Shown here: positions 36,274-45,495 of the stretch, piece after piece
Numbering within the stretch: position 1 is the stretch's first letter
Layout: the number at the start of each line of letters is the position of its first letter
Assembly: GCF_014534645.1 (NCBI RefSeq)
Contig: NZ_JACVQF010000222.1
Location: 1 to 64,000, forward strand
DNA: 64,000 nucleotides
Source: Streptomyces griseicoloratus
GTDB taxonomy: Bacteria > Actinomycetota > Actinomycetes > Streptomycetales > Streptomycetaceae
Direction: 5' to 3'
Made by a program: the position numbers and the translations under genes
Notes under the pieces: model-generated
The model's input: only the letters and a program-made list of their open reading frames with translations
What the model was told of the DNA's origin: nothing
The model's database searches: none

Positions 36274-38835
36274 ATGACTGCAGGCGCCGAGGACGCAGGC
36301 CGGACGCCCGAGCGGCTGGCGGCACTGCTGATCGACGCCTCGACCGAGGCGATCAGCGCGACCGGTGGCCACGCGGGCGGGGTGTACCTGCGGTCCCGTA
36401 CGCCCGGAGTGCTGCGGCTGTCCGTGCTCGCGGGACTGCCCGGGCCGCTGTTCCGTCCCTGGTGGCGGATGCACGCCGACCGCCCGTTCCCCGTCGCCGA
36501 CGCCTACCGGCTGGGCGTCCGGGTGGTGCTGCCCAACGCCACCGAGACGATGCGCCGCTACCCCCAGTTCGCGGCCGGCCTGCCCTTCCCGTTCGGTTCC
36601 CTGCACGTGCCCGTCGCCGGCGCGCCGCGGCCCTACGGCGTGCTGTCCGTCATGCGCCCCGCGGTCCCGGACGTCGCCGAGCTGCTGGACGGCCTGGACG
36701 CGATGGAACGGCTGGCCCGGGGACTGGGTGCGGCCCTGGAACGCTGGGAGGACGACAGCGGGTCCCCCGTCGCCTGGGAGGGCGAGCCCCTGTGCGTGCG
36801 GCCACCGGCCTCCCGCCGGCCGGCCCAGCGCGCCGGGAGCTTCGCCTGTGACCCGGCGACGGGCACCGTGACCGCCGACGAGCCGCTGTGCGCCCTGCTC
36901 GGCGCGCACGGCGGCGGCGAGCGGCGCCCGACCACCCTCGACGCGCTCACTGCCGCCCTGGCCCCCGAGGACCGCCACCGCATCGCGGCCGCGGTGCGTC
37001 AGACCGCGGCCGGCAGCCCGCCGCCGCTGCCCCTGCACGTGCGGGCCCCCGACGGCGGGCTGCGCCTGCTCGAACTGTGGAAGCCGCATGCCGCACCGAC
37101 CGGCGCCGGCCCGGTGCGCGGCGTGGTCCGCGATCCGGCCGCCGCGGCCGTGGCCGACGCGGCCGCCGACCTGCTGCCGGACGGCGTGTTCTGCATGGAC
37201 CGGCTGGGCGTCGTCGTCTACGCCAATCCGCGCGCCGCCCAACTGCTGGGCCGGCCGCGGGCGAAGCTCCTCGGCCACTCCCTGTGGGACGCGGTGCCCT
37301 GGCTGGACCAGCCCGCGTACGAGGACCATCTGCGGGGCGCACTGCTCTCGCCCGAGCCGGTGCACTTCCACATCCGCCGCCCGCCCGACGACAGCCGCAG
37401 GACGCAACCGCAGCCCTACGAGGGCGACTGGCTCGCCCTGTCCGTCCACCCCGGGCCCGACATCCTGACCGGCACCCTGCGTCCGGCCAACCGGGTGGCC
37501 GACGCCTCGGCCGGCCTCACGCCCGAGCACGGCGCGTCCGCGGCGGCGTCCGCGCAGGCGCCCGCGGCCGGCGGCTCCGCACCGGGCGCCGCCTCGGCCT
37601 CTCCCCTGTACCGTCCCATCGTCCTGGCCGTGGCCCTGACCGAGGCGGTCACGGCCCGTCAGGTGTCGGCCGTGGTGGTCCGGGAGCTGCTCCCGGCGTT
37701 CGGCGGCCGCCGGCTCGCCATCTACCTGCTGCACGACCGGCATCTGTACCTGGCGTGGGAGACGGGTTTCCCGCCGGGCTTCCTCGCCCCGTTCCAGGGG
37801 GTCGCGCTGGATGCCCGGCTGCCCGGCGTGGAGACGCTCACCAGCGGCCGTCCGCTCTTCTTCGACTCCATGCAGGCGCTGGCCGCCGCCTACCCGGGCA
37901 TTCCGCTGGACGCGACGGTCGGCGCCCGCGCCTTCCTGCCGCTGATCGCCTCCGGGCGTCCGGTCGGCTCCTGCATCCTCGGCTTCGACCGCTCCCGCAG
38001 CTTCAGCACCGAGGAGCGTACGGTGCTCACCGCCCTGGCCGGGCTGATCGCGCACGCCATGGAGAAGGCGCGGCGCTACGAGACCGAGACGGCGCTCGCC
38101 CGCGGACTGCAGCGGGCACTGCTGCCCCGGCGCCTGACGGCGCACCCGCTGGTGGAGACCGCCGGGCGCTATCTGCCCGGCACCGAGGGCATGGAGGTGG
38201 GCGGGGACTGGTACGACGTGGTCACGACGGGCAACGGCATGGCCCTGGTCATCGGCGATGTGCAGGGGCACGGCGTGCAGGCGGCGGCGACCATGGGGCA
38301 ACTGCGCAGCGCGGTGCGGGCCTTCGCGCTCGGCGACCGTCCGCCGGACGAGGTGATGAGCGGGACCAACCACCTCCTGATAGACCTGGACCCGGGTCAG
38401 TTCGCGAGCTGCTGCTACATCCGGCTCGACCCGGCCACCGGACGGGCCTGCGCGGCCCGGGCCGGGCACCCGCCGCCGCTCCTGCGACACCCGGACGGAC
38501 GCACCCGCCTGCTGGACGTGCCCGGCGGGGTCGTCCTCGGGGTGGACCCGCAGGCGCAGTACCCGCTGACGGAGTTCCGGCTCGACCCCGGTGCCGTCCT
38601 CGCCCTGTACACCGACGGGCTGGTGGAGCGGCCCGGCACCGACATCGACGACGGCATCACCGCCCTGCGGGCGGCCCTGGCCGAGTCCGGCGCGCCCTCG
38701 GCGGAGCCCGGCGGCCGCTCGTTGGCGGCCATCGCCGACCGGCTCACCGTGCCGGCGCGCCAGGCTGCCGACCGCCCCGACGACACCACCCTGCTGCTGG
38801 CCTTCCGCCGCCCCGGCGCCGGGAGTCCGCGGTGA
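36274..38835 (+). CDS. multi-sensor (GAF/PAS/GAF) SpoIIE-type PP2C phosphatase
   Basis: An 853-aa cytoplasmic phosphatase. An N-terminal GAF-like domain (about 20-155) is followed by a linker, a PAS domain (about 290-395: DGVFCMDRLGVVVYANPRA), a low-complexity Ala/Pro stretch, a second GAF domain (about 450-610) and a PP2C/SpoIIE domain (about 625-845) with metal-binding GGDWYDVV, GDVQGHG and YTDGLVE and the final DDTTLL. It should dephosphorylate STAS antagonists. ATG 36274 is preferred since GAGGTGGGG just upstream serves as ribosome-binding site. No membrane segment is present. Confidence 0.85.
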   Translation: MTAGAEDAGRTPERLAALLIDASTEAISATGGHAGGVYLRSRTPGVLRLSVLAGLPGPLFRPWWRMHADRPFPVADAYRLGVRVVLPNATETMRRYPQFAAGLPFPFGSLHVPVAGAPRPYGVLSVMRPAVPDVAELLDGLDAMERLARGLGAALERWEDDSGSPVAWEGEPLCVRPPASRRPAQRAGSFACDPATGTVTADEPLCALLGAHGGGERRPTTLDALTAALAPEDRHRIAAAVRQTAAGSPPPLPLHVRAPDGGLRLLELWKPHAAPTGAGPVRGVVRDPAAAAVADAAADLLPDGVFCMDRLGVVVYANPRAAQLLGRPRAKLLGHSLWDAVPWLDQPAYEDHLRGALLSPEPVHFHIRRPPDDSRRTQPQPYEGDWLALSVHPGPDILTGTLRPANRVADASAGLTPEHGASAAASAQAPAAGGSAPGAASASPLYRPIVLAVALTEAVTARQVSAVVVRELLPAFGGRRLAIYLLHDRHLYLAWETGFPPGFLAPFQGVALDARLPGVETLTSGRPLFFDSMQALAAAYPGIPLDATVGARAFLPLIASGRPVGSCILGFDRSRSFSTEERTVLTALAGLIAHAMEKARRYETETALARGLQRALLPRRLTAHPLVETAGRYLPGTEGMEVGGDWYDVVTTGNGMALVIGDVQGHGVQAAATMGQLRSAVRAFALGDRPPDEVMSGTNHLLIDLDPGQFASCCYIRLDPATGRACAARAGHPPPLLRHPDGRTRLLDVPGGVVLGVDPQAQYPLTEFRLDPGAVLALYTDGLVERPGTDIDDGITALRAALAESGAPSAEPGGRSLAAIADRLTVPARQAADRPDDTTLLLAFRRPGAGSPR

Positions 38836-38839
38836 GGCA

Positions 38840-38865
38840 CCGGGGCGCGGCGCACGCCGCCCCGG
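38840..38865 (+). terminator. possible terminator after PP2C gene
   Basis: CCGGGGCG (38840-38847) pairs with CGCCCCGG (38858-38865), starting 5 bp after the stop. Confidence 0.45.
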
Positions 38866-38947
38866 CGTCGCCGGGTCCGGGGAACGGCTCCGGCACCCGG
38901 GGGGACGCCCCTCGCCTCCCACGGCCCGGCAGTGTAGACATGGGCAC

Positions 38948-41701
38948 ATGGTCCGACTAATGGGTCGATCGGGAGAGCGGTCAACCCGTCGCCCCAGCGG
39001 TCCGTACGCTCGGCGGCGGCGGGAGACGGACCGGTCCCGGCGGGGAGAGACCACGGGACCGCGGGGCCCGGTGGCGGGTCTGCGGTCGGCGCTGACCGGG
39101 CGCAGCGTCGCCGGGCAGGTCTTCGTACTGAACGTGGTGATCGTGCTGCTGCTCGTGGTGGCGGCGGTGGTCGCGCTGGTGCTCCAGGTGCGGCACGACA
39201 GCGAAACCGAGGCCCGCAACCGTTCGGTCGCCGTGGCCGCCACGTTCGCCGACTCCCCCGGCATGGTCCAGGCACTGCGCGGTCCGGACCCCTCGGCGGT
39301 GCTCCAGCCGCGCGCCGAGGCGGCGCGCGAGGCGACGGGAGTGGACTTCATCGTCGTCATGAACACCGACGGCATCCGCTACACCCATCCCGAGCCCGAC
39401 CGCATAGGCAGGAAGTTCGTCGGGGACATCGGCCCCGCGCTGGCCGGGCAGACGGTGACCGAGGAGATCACCGGCACGATCGGTCCGCTGGTCCAGGCGA
39501 TCGTGCCGGTCACGGGGCCCGGCGGAGAGGTGGTGGGCCTGGTCTCGGCCGGCATCACCACGGAGAACGTGGGAGGCGCGGCCGACCGGCAGCTGCCGCT
39601 GCTGCTGATCGCCGCGGGCATCGCCCTCGCCCTCGCGACGGCGGGCACCGCCCTCGTCAGCCGGCGGCTGCTGCGCCAGACGCACGGTCTGGGGCCGCAC
39701 GAGATGACCCGGATGTACGAACACCACGACGCGGTCCTGCACGCGGTCCGGGAGGGCGTGCTCATCGTCGACGGGGAGGGCACGCTGCTGCTCGCCAACG
39801 ACGAGGCGCATCGCCTGCTGGACCTGCCCGCCGATGCCGAGGGGCGGCACGTCCTGGAGCTGGGCCTCGACCCGGACACGGCGGCGCTGCTGGACTCGGG
39901 GCGGGTCGCCACCGACGAGGTGCACCTGGTCCGGGACCGGCTGCTGGCGGTCAACCAGCGGCCCACGGACATCGAGGGCGGTCCGCCCGGCAGTGTCGCC
40001 ACGCTGCGCGACTCCACGGAGCTGCGGGCCCTGTCCGGCCGGGCCGAGACCGCCCGGGAACGCCTGAACATGCTCTACGAGGCCGGTGTGGGCATCGGCA
40101 CCAGTCTGGATGTCACCCGTACCGCCGAGGAACTGGCGGAGCAGGCCGTCCCCCGGTTCGCCGACTACGCCACCGTGGACCTGTACGACGCGGTCCTCGG
40201 CGGCGGCGAGCCGGAGCCGGCGACCCCGGTGCTGCGCACCGCGCTCAGCGGCATCCGCAGGGACATGCCCCTCTACCCGGTGGGCCGGCAGATCCGTTTC
40301 GTGGCCTCCTCCCCGCAGGGCCACACCCTGCGCACCGGCCGGCCCGTCCTGGAACCGCGCCTGGACCGGGAGAGCGGCTGGCGGGCACAGGATTTCGAAC
40401 GGTCCGCGCACGTCCTGGAGCACGGCATCCGCTCGCTGATCACCGTGCCCCTGCGGGCGGGCTCCCTGGTGCTCGGGGTGGTCAGTTTCTGGCGCGCGGA
40501 GAAGCCCGAGCCGTTCGACGCGGACGACCTGACCCTCGCCGAGGAGCTGGTCGCCCGGGCGGCGGTCTCCATCGACAACGCGCGCCGGTACACGCGCGAG
40601 CACAGCATGGCGGTGACGCTGCAGCGCAGCCTGCTGCCGCGCACGCTGCCCGACCAGGACGCCCTGGACATCGCCTACCGGTACCTGCCCGCGCAGGCGG
40701 GCGTGGGCGGGGACTGGTTCGACGTTCTGCCGCTGTCCGGGGCGCGGGTCGCCCTCGTCGTGGGCGATGTCGTCGGCCACGGGCTGCACGCCGCGGCCAC
40801 CATGGGGCGGCTGCGGACGGCGGTGCACAACTTCGCCACCCTGGACCTGCCGCCCGACGAGCTGGTCACGCTGCTGGACGAACTGGTCGGCCGCATCGAC
40901 CAGGACGAGACGGCCGAGGCCGGCAGCGCGCCGGTCACCGGTGCGACCTGTCTGTACGCGATCTACGATCCGGTCTCCCGTGCCTGCGTGATCGCCCGGG
41001 CCGGCCATCCGCCGCCGGCCCTGGTCCGGCCCGACGGCAGCGTGGAGTTCCTGGACGTGCCCGCCGGCCCGCCGCTCGGGGTCGGCGGTCTCCCGTTCGA
41101 GGCGACCCAGCTGGAACTGCCCGAGGGCAGCCGGCTCGTGCTGTACACGGACGGGCTGGTCGAGGACCGGGAGCACGACATCGACGTCGGGCTGGAGCAG
41201 CTGCGCGGGGCCTTGGAGACGGCCGGGGAGTCGCCCGAGGAGACCTGCCGGGCCGTGCTCGACGTCCGGCTCCCGGACCGGCCCCGCGACGACGTCGCCC
41301 TGCTCGTCGCCCGCACCCGCGCCCTCGGCCCGGACCGGGTCGCCGAGTGGCAGGTGCCCTCCGACCCGGCGGCGGTCGGCCAGGTGCGCTCCGAGGTCAC
41401 CCGGCGGCTGGCTCAGTGGGGGCTGGACGACCTGGCGTTCACGACGGAGCTGATCCTCAGCGAGCTGGTGACGAACGCCATCCGGTACGGCGAGGAGCCC
41501 ATTCGTGTGCGCGTGCTGCACAACCGCAGCCTGATCTGCGAGGTGTTCGACAGCAGCAGCACCTCACCCCACCTGCGCTACGCGGGCATGACGGACGAGG
41601 GCGGGCGGGGCCTGTTCCTCGTCGCCCAGGTGGCCGAGCGCTGGGGCACCCGCTATACGTCGGCGGGCAAGGTGATCTGGGCGGAGCAGCCGGTGCCCTG
41701 A
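38948..41701 (+). CDS. membrane sensor SpoIIE phosphatase fused to HATPase anti-sigma domain
   Basis: A 917-aa membrane regulator. A basic cytoplasmic start leads to TM1 (about 58-81), an extracellular single-Cache/PAS-like sensor (about 85-210) with DFIVVMNTDGIRYTHP, TM2 (about 215-238), a PAS domain (about 255-360), GAF (about 375-545), PP2C (about 555-770: GGDWFDVL, GDVVGHG, YTDGLVED) and a C-terminal HATPase (about 785-915: ILSELVTNAIRYG; DEGGRGLFLV). Phosphatase and kinase-like domains on one chain allow opposing control of a STAS partner. The sensor architecture matches CitB/DcuS-type input, so small carboxylates are possible signals. ATG 38960 is an alternative. Confidence 0.87.
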   Translation: MVRLMGRSGERSTRRPSGPYARRRRETDRSRRGETTGPRGPVAGLRSALTGRSVAGQVFVLNVVIVLLLVVAAVVALVLQVRHDSETEARNRSVAVAATFADSPGMVQALRGPDPSAVLQPRAEAAREATGVDFIVVMNTDGIRYTHPEPDRIGRKFVGDIGPALAGQTVTEEITGTIGPLVQAIVPVTGPGGEVVGLVSAGITTENVGGAADRQLPLLLIAAGIALALATAGTALVSRRLLRQTHGLGPHEMTRMYEHHDAVLHAVREGVLIVDGEGTLLLANDEAHRLLDLPADAEGRHVLELGLDPDTAALLDSGRVATDEVHLVRDRLLAVNQRPTDIEGGPPGSVATLRDSTELRALSGRAETARERLNMLYEAGVGIGTSLDVTRTAEELAEQAVPRFADYATVDLYDAVLGGGEPEPATPVLRTALSGIRRDMPLYPVGRQIRFVASSPQGHTLRTGRPVLEPRLDRESGWRAQDFERSAHVLEHGIRSLITVPLRAGSLVLGVVSFWRAEKPEPFDADDLTLAEELVARAAVSIDNARRYTREHSMAVTLQRSLLPRTLPDQDALDIAYRYLPAQAGVGGDWFDVLPLSGARVALVVGDVVGHGLHAAATMGRLRTAVHNFATLDLPPDELVTLLDELVGRIDQDETAEAGSAPVTGATCLYAIYDPVSRACVIARAGHPPPALVRPDGSVEFLDVPAGPPLGVGGLPFEATQLELPEGSRLVLYTDGLVEDREHDIDVGLEQLRGALETAGESPEETCRAVLDVRLPDRPRDDVALLVARTRALGPDRVAEWQVPSDPAAVGQVRSEVTRRLAQWGLDDLAFTTELILSELVTNAIRYGEEPIRVRVLHNRSLICEVFDSSSTSPHLRYAGMTDEGGRGLFLVAQVAERWGTRYTSAGKVIWAEQPVP

Positions 41702-41777
41702 CGTGCGGGGGCGTGTCCGGCACCGGCCAGGGACGACCACCGCACCGGCCGGCCCGACCGGCGTCCGGGCAGCACGC

Positions 41778-41815
41778 GGGCCGCGGAGCCGGCCGTACGC
41801 CGGGCTCCGCGGCCC
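41778..41815. terminator. bidirectional terminator
   Basis: GGGCCGCGGAGCC (41778-41790) and its perfect complement (41803-41815) enclose 12 nt, between the convergent sensor-phosphatase and CsbD genes. Confidence 0.78.
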
Positions 41816-41840
41816 CTGTCGTGCTTCGTCCGGTCCGGCG

Positions 41841-42014
41841 TCAGTGCCGGAACGTGTCCTTGGCCTTCTCCTTGGCCTGACGGGCGTCGCCCTTGGACTG
41901 CTCGGCGCGGCCCTCCGCCGTCATCCGCTCGTTGCCGACGGCGCGGCCGATCGTCTCCTTGGCCTTGCCCTTCGCCTGTTCCATCTTGCCCTTGGACTTC
42001 TGGTTGCGGGCCAC
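41841..42014 (-). CDS. CsbD-family small stress protein
   Basis: A 57-aa hydrophilic Lys/Glu/Ala-rich protein with the CsbD signature KGKMEQAKGKAKETIGRAVGN and a second half QSKGDARQAKEKAKD. GTG 42014 follows GAGGTGAG. CsbD-like proteins belong to the SigB general-stress regulon in Bacillus and are widespread; their molecular function is unknown. It is divergent from the next small gene across 150 bp. Confidence 0.88.
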   Translation of the reverse strand: MARNQKSKGKMEQAKGKAKETIGRAVGNERMTAEGRAEQSKGDARQAKEKAKDTFRH

Positions 42015-42164
42015 AGCTGCTCACCTCGCGGCGTTCGTTCGACCTGCTCCTGTCGTGCGGGTCGCCCCGTACGACGAGGTCAAACCCGGCCGGCCGGGGT
42101 GATCGCGGGACCGCCGGGTAGGAGGACTGCACGAAGCAGACCCGCCGTCGACCGGGAGGACCCC

Positions 42165-42311
42165 ATGGCCGGACTCATGGACCGGATCAAGCAGTTCGCG
42201 CGCAGCCCGCAGGGCCGCCGCGCGGCGGAACAGGTGCGCCGCGCCGCCGCTGACCCACGCCGCCGTGCGCAGGCGCAGGAGATGCTGCGGAAGTTCGGCA
42301 AGCGCCGCTGA
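42165..42311 (+). CDS. small basic protein, 48 aa, unknown
   Basis: A 48-aa Arg/Ala/Gln-rich helical protein (MAGLMDRIKQFARSPQG start; ends MLRKFGKRR), pI clearly basic. ATG 42165 has GGGAGGA upstream. Similar short proteins are conserved in Streptomyces without known function; the composition suggests nucleic-acid or membrane-surface binding, not demonstrated. A loose stress-type element (GGGT, 15 bp, GGGTAG at 42116-42121) lies before it. Confidence 0.6.
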   Translation: MAGLMDRIKQFARSPQGRRAAEQVRRAAADPRRRAQAQEMLRKFGKRR

Positions 42312-42344
42312 GCGCGTGGCACCGGGCCGGCTCGCGGGAGCGTC

Positions 42345-43856
42345 TCAGCCCTGGCTGGCGTGGGTGTGGCTGTGGGACGCCTCCGGCGGGCAGTGTCCGC
42401 GCCCGTCGGAGCGGTCCCGCCGCCAGTCGACGACGGCCACGGCCAGCGCGCACAGCATGACCGCGACGCCGGAGCCGACCGACAGGGCCACGGCGCCCCG
42501 GTAGTCGTCGTGGGTGGCGTTCAGCACCAGGTAGAACAGCCCCGGCAGCACGGCGGTGCCCACGGCGCCGCCCACCCGTTGCCCCGTCTGCAGCGCGCCC
42601 CCGGCGGCGCCCGCCATGCGCACCGGGACCTCCCGCAGGGTCATCGTGACGTTCGGGGAGATGACACAGCCGCTGCCCAGACCGCCTACGAGCAGCGCCG
42701 GGGCCGCGAGCCAGGCGGCCATGTCCTCGGGGGCCAGCCACAGCACCAGTGCCGTCGTCCCCAGTCCGGCCATGACGGCCACGAGCCCGCAGACGGTCAG
42801 CAGCCGTCCCAGCCGGTCCACCAGCCGGCCCGCGACGGCGGCGGCGGTGGCGGAGCCGACGGCGAACGGGGTCACCGCCAGTCCGGACCGCAGGGGCGAG
42901 TAGCCCAGCCCGTTCTGGAAGAACAGCGCGAAGACGAGCCACACCCCGCTGAATCCGACGAAGTACAGGGCCGCCAGACTCGCGCCGGTGGCGTAGCCGC
43001 GGGTGCTGGTGAGCAGCCTGGGATCCAGCAGCGGCTCCCCGGCACGGCCGGCGACCCGGCGCTCCCACGCGGCGAATCCCGCGAGCAGCAGCAGGCCCAT
43101 CGGGAACAGCCACCACAGACGGCGCACCCCGTCGGCCTCGGCGAGTACCAGCGGCAGCATCACGGCCAGGATCGCGGAGCCGAGGAGCACGACGCCCAGG
43201 GGGTCCAGGCGTCCCCGGCCGCCGGGAGCCACGCGGGGCAGCAGCCGGCTGCCGAGCAGCAGGGCGACGATCCCGACCGGCACGTTGACGTAGAAGATCC
43301 ACCGCCAGCCCTGGGGGCCGTCGGCCAGGGCCAGGATCAGTCCGCCGACGACCGGGCCGACGGCGCTGGAGACGCCCACGGTGGCACCGAAGAGTCCGAA
43401 GGCCCGCCCGCGTTCCGCACCGCGGAACAGCTGCTGGATGAGGGCCGAGTTCTGCGGGGCCAGGCTGCCCGCGGCGACCCCCTGGGCCAGCCGGGCCACG
43501 ACGAGCAGCGCGACGGTGGGCGCGGCGCCGGCGGCGGCGCTGCACACCACGAAGGCGGTCAGGGCGAGGAGGAAGACACGGCGTCTGCCGAAGGCGTCGC
43601 CGATCCGTCCGGCCGTCACCAGGGTCAGGGCGAACGCCAGGGCGTACCCGGAGACGACCCACTGCACGGCCGCGGGCGAGGCGTCCAGGTCCCGCTGCAT
43701 GGACGGCAGCGCCACCGCGACGATCGTCACGTCGAGCAGGATCATGAATCCGGCGACCAGGGTCACCCACAGGGCCCGCCACCGGTTGGGGTCGGGCCGG
43801 TCCTTCGCCGGCCCGTCGCCGCGACTGCGTCCGCCCGTCCACGTACCGCGGTCCAC
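42345..43856 (-). CDS. DHA2-family MFS exporter with His-rich tail
   Basis: A 503-aa exporter with about 14 membrane segments. VTAGRIGDAFGRRRVF is motif A, GVSSAVGPVVGG motif C, and FMILLDVTIVAVALPSM the TM1 signature of this group. The C-terminus ends in a short His/Cys tail (GHCPPEASHSHTHASQG), unusual for the family. GTG 43856 is the start. It is divergent from the ferredoxin reductase gene; an inverted repeat 80 bp upstream may be its operator. No regulator gene is adjacent. Confidence 0.87.
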   Translation of the reverse strand: MDRGTWTGGRSRGDGPAKDRPDPNRWRALWVTLVAGFMILLDVTIVAVALPSMQRDLDASPAAVQWVVSGYALAFALTLVTAGRIGDAFGRRRVFLLALTAFVVCSAAAGAAPTVALLVVARLAQGVAAGSLAPQNSALIQQLFRGAERGRAFGLFGATVGVSSAVGPVVGGLILALADGPQGWRWIFYVNVPVGIVALLLGSRLLPRVAPGGRGRLDPLGVVLLGSAILAVMLPLVLAEADGVRRLWWLFPMGLLLLAGFAAWERRVAGRAGEPLLDPRLLTSTRGYATGASLAALYFVGFSGVWLVFALFFQNGLGYSPLRSGLAVTPFAVGSATAAAVAGRLVDRLGRLLTVCGLVAVMAGLGTTALVLWLAPEDMAAWLAAPALLVGGLGSGCVISPNVTMTLREVPVRMAGAAGGALQTGQRVGGAVGTAVLPGLFYLVLNATHDDYRGAVALSVGSGVAVMLCALAVAVVDWRRDRSDGRGHCPPEASHSHTHASQG

Positions 43857-43935
43857 TCGGGCTCCCTCCGCGCTCGGTGCGATCGGTCCGCACTCACGCC
43901 TGCGTCACCCGCGGCCGGGACTTCAAACCCGCACC

Positions 43936-43968
43936 ATGAGATCCCATAAGCCGGCCTTATGGCCTCAT
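43936..43968. promoter_or_regulatory. 33-bp imperfect inverted repeat, candidate operator
   Basis: ATGAG-ATC-CCATAAG, five spacer bases, CTTATGG-C-CTCAT: two nested perfect arms (43944-43950/43956-43962 and 43936-43940/43964-43968). It is AT-rich and lies between divergent exporter and reductase promoters. The cognate regulator is unknown. Confidence 0.5.
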
Positions 43969-44054
43969 AGACGGGACCCGCGTACCGACTTAGGGTTGCC
44001 TCAGCTTAGGCTTCCCGTCGAGTCGATCTGTCACCGCTCGAAGGGAACCTGAAC

Positions 44055-45419
44055 ATGCCCCGCCCTCTGCGGGTAGCCATCGTCGGATCCGGCCCGGCCG
44101 GAATCTACGCCGCCGACGCCCTGCTCAAGTCCGAGGTGGCCGCCGATCCCGGCGTGTCCATCGACATCTTCGAGCGCATGCCCGCCCCGTTCGGACTGAT
44201 CCGTTACGGCGTCGCCCCCGACCACCCGCGGATCAAGGGCATCATCACCGCCCTGCACCAGGTGCTCGACAAGCCGCAGATCCGTCTCTTCGGCAATGTG
44301 GACTACCCGACCGACATCAGCCTGGACGACCTGCGCTCGTTCTACGACGGCGTGATCTTCGCCACGGGCGCCATGGCCGACCGGGCGCTGCCGATACCCG
44401 GGATCGACCTGGACGGCTCCTACGGCGCCGCGGACTTCGTCTCCTGGTACGACGGCCACCCGGACGTGCCGCGCACCTGGCCGCTGGAGGCGGAGAAGGT
44501 CGCCGTGCTCGGCGTCGGCAACGTCGCCCTCGACGTGGCCCGCATCCTCGCCAAGACGGCGGACGAACTGCTGCCGACGGAGATCCCGCCGAACGTCTAC
44601 GAGGGCCTGAAGGCCAACAAGGCGCTGGAGATCCACGTCTTCGGCCGCCGCGGCCCGGCGCAGGCGAAGTTCAGCCCGATGGAGCTCAGGGAGCTGGACC
44701 ACTCCCCGAACATCGAGGTGATCGTCGACCCCGAGGACATCGACTACGACGACGGCTCGATCGCGACCCGGCGCGGCAACAAGCAGGCCGACATGGTCGC
44801 CAAGACGCTGGAGAACTGGGCGATCCGCGACGTCGGCGACCGCCCGCACAAGCTGTTCCTGCACTTCTTCGAGTCGCCGTCGGAGATCCTCGGCGAGGAC
44901 GGCAGGGTCGTCGGCCTGCGCACCGAGCGCACCGCGCTCGACGGCACCGGCAACGTCAAGGGCACCGGCGAGTTCAAGGACTGGGACGTCCAGGCGGTCT
45001 ACCGGGCCGTCGGCTACCTGTCCGACCAGCTCCCCAAGCTGCCCTGGGACCTCGAGTCGGGCACGGTCCCGGACGAGGGCGGCCGCGTGATCCAGGAGTC
45101 CGGCGAGCACCTGCAGTCCACGTACGTCACGGGCTGGATCCGGCGCGGCCCGGTCGGTCTGATCGGCCACACCAAGGGCGACGCCAACGAGACGGTGGCC
45201 AACCTGCTGGACGACTTCGCGAACGGCCGGCTGCACACGCCCGACTCGCCCGGTCCGGAGGCCGTGGACGCCTTCCTCGCCGAGCGGAACGTCCGCTTCA
45301 CCACGTGGGAGGGCTGGTACAGGCTCGACGCCGCCGAGAAGGCGCTGGGCGAGCCGCAGGGCCGTGAGCGCGTGAAGCTCGTCGAGCGCGAGGACATGCT
45401 CCGCGAGAGCGGCGCCTGA
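44055..45419 (+). CDS. FprA-type ferredoxin/adrenodoxin-NADP+ reductase
   Basis: A 454-aa FAD enzyme passing electrons between NADPH and ferredoxin. FAD motif VAIVGSGPAGIYAADAL at the N-terminus, APFGLIRYGVAPDHP as in adrenodoxin reductase, NADP motif VAVLGVGNVALDVARIL (about 155-171), and the C-terminal TGWIRRGPVGLIGHTKGDA that closes on FAD. It matches mycobacterial FprA in length. Such reductases feed cytochromes P450 and other ferredoxin-dependent enzymes; none is adjacent. Two TTAGG repeats (43990 and 44006) precede it but do not form a convincing iron box. Confidence 0.92.
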   Translation: MPRPLRVAIVGSGPAGIYAADALLKSEVAADPGVSIDIFERMPAPFGLIRYGVAPDHPRIKGIITALHQVLDKPQIRLFGNVDYPTDISLDDLRSFYDGVIFATGAMADRALPIPGIDLDGSYGAADFVSWYDGHPDVPRTWPLEAEKVAVLGVGNVALDVARILAKTADELLPTEIPPNVYEGLKANKALEIHVFGRRGPAQAKFSPMELRELDHSPNIEVIVDPEDIDYDDGSIATRRGNKQADMVAKTLENWAIRDVGDRPHKLFLHFFESPSEILGEDGRVVGLRTERTALDGTGNVKGTGEFKDWDVQAVYRAVGYLSDQLPKLPWDLESGTVPDEGGRVIQESGEHLQSTYVTGWIRRGPVGLIGHTKGDANETVANLLDDFANGRLHTPDSPGPEAVDAFLAERNVRFTTWEGWYRLDAAEKALGEPQGRERVKLVEREDMLRESGA

Positions 45420-45434
45420 GCGGCGCGGACGCAC

Positions 45435-45478
45435 ACGGGCGTGGGCCCGGCGGGAAGGCCCGCCGGGCCCACGCCCGT
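45435..45478. terminator. 20-bp perfect bidirectional terminator
   Basis: A 20-bp perfect stem (45435-45454/45459-45478) with tetraloop AAGG lies between convergent genes ending at 45419 and 45496. It is the longest perfect hairpin seen in the window. Confidence 0.9.
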
Positions 45479-45495
45479 CGGCCGGCCCGCGGCGG

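Noticed and set aside
42097-42121. Stress-sigma promoter for the 48-aa protein
   Set aside because: GGGT-N15-GGGTAG deviates at the last -10 base and GNNT is too loose to count alone.
43990-44010. Iron-box (DmdR/IdeR-like) site before the ferredoxin reductase
   Set aside because: Two TTAGG copies are present, but the spacing and the second half do not match the 19-bp dyad consensus.
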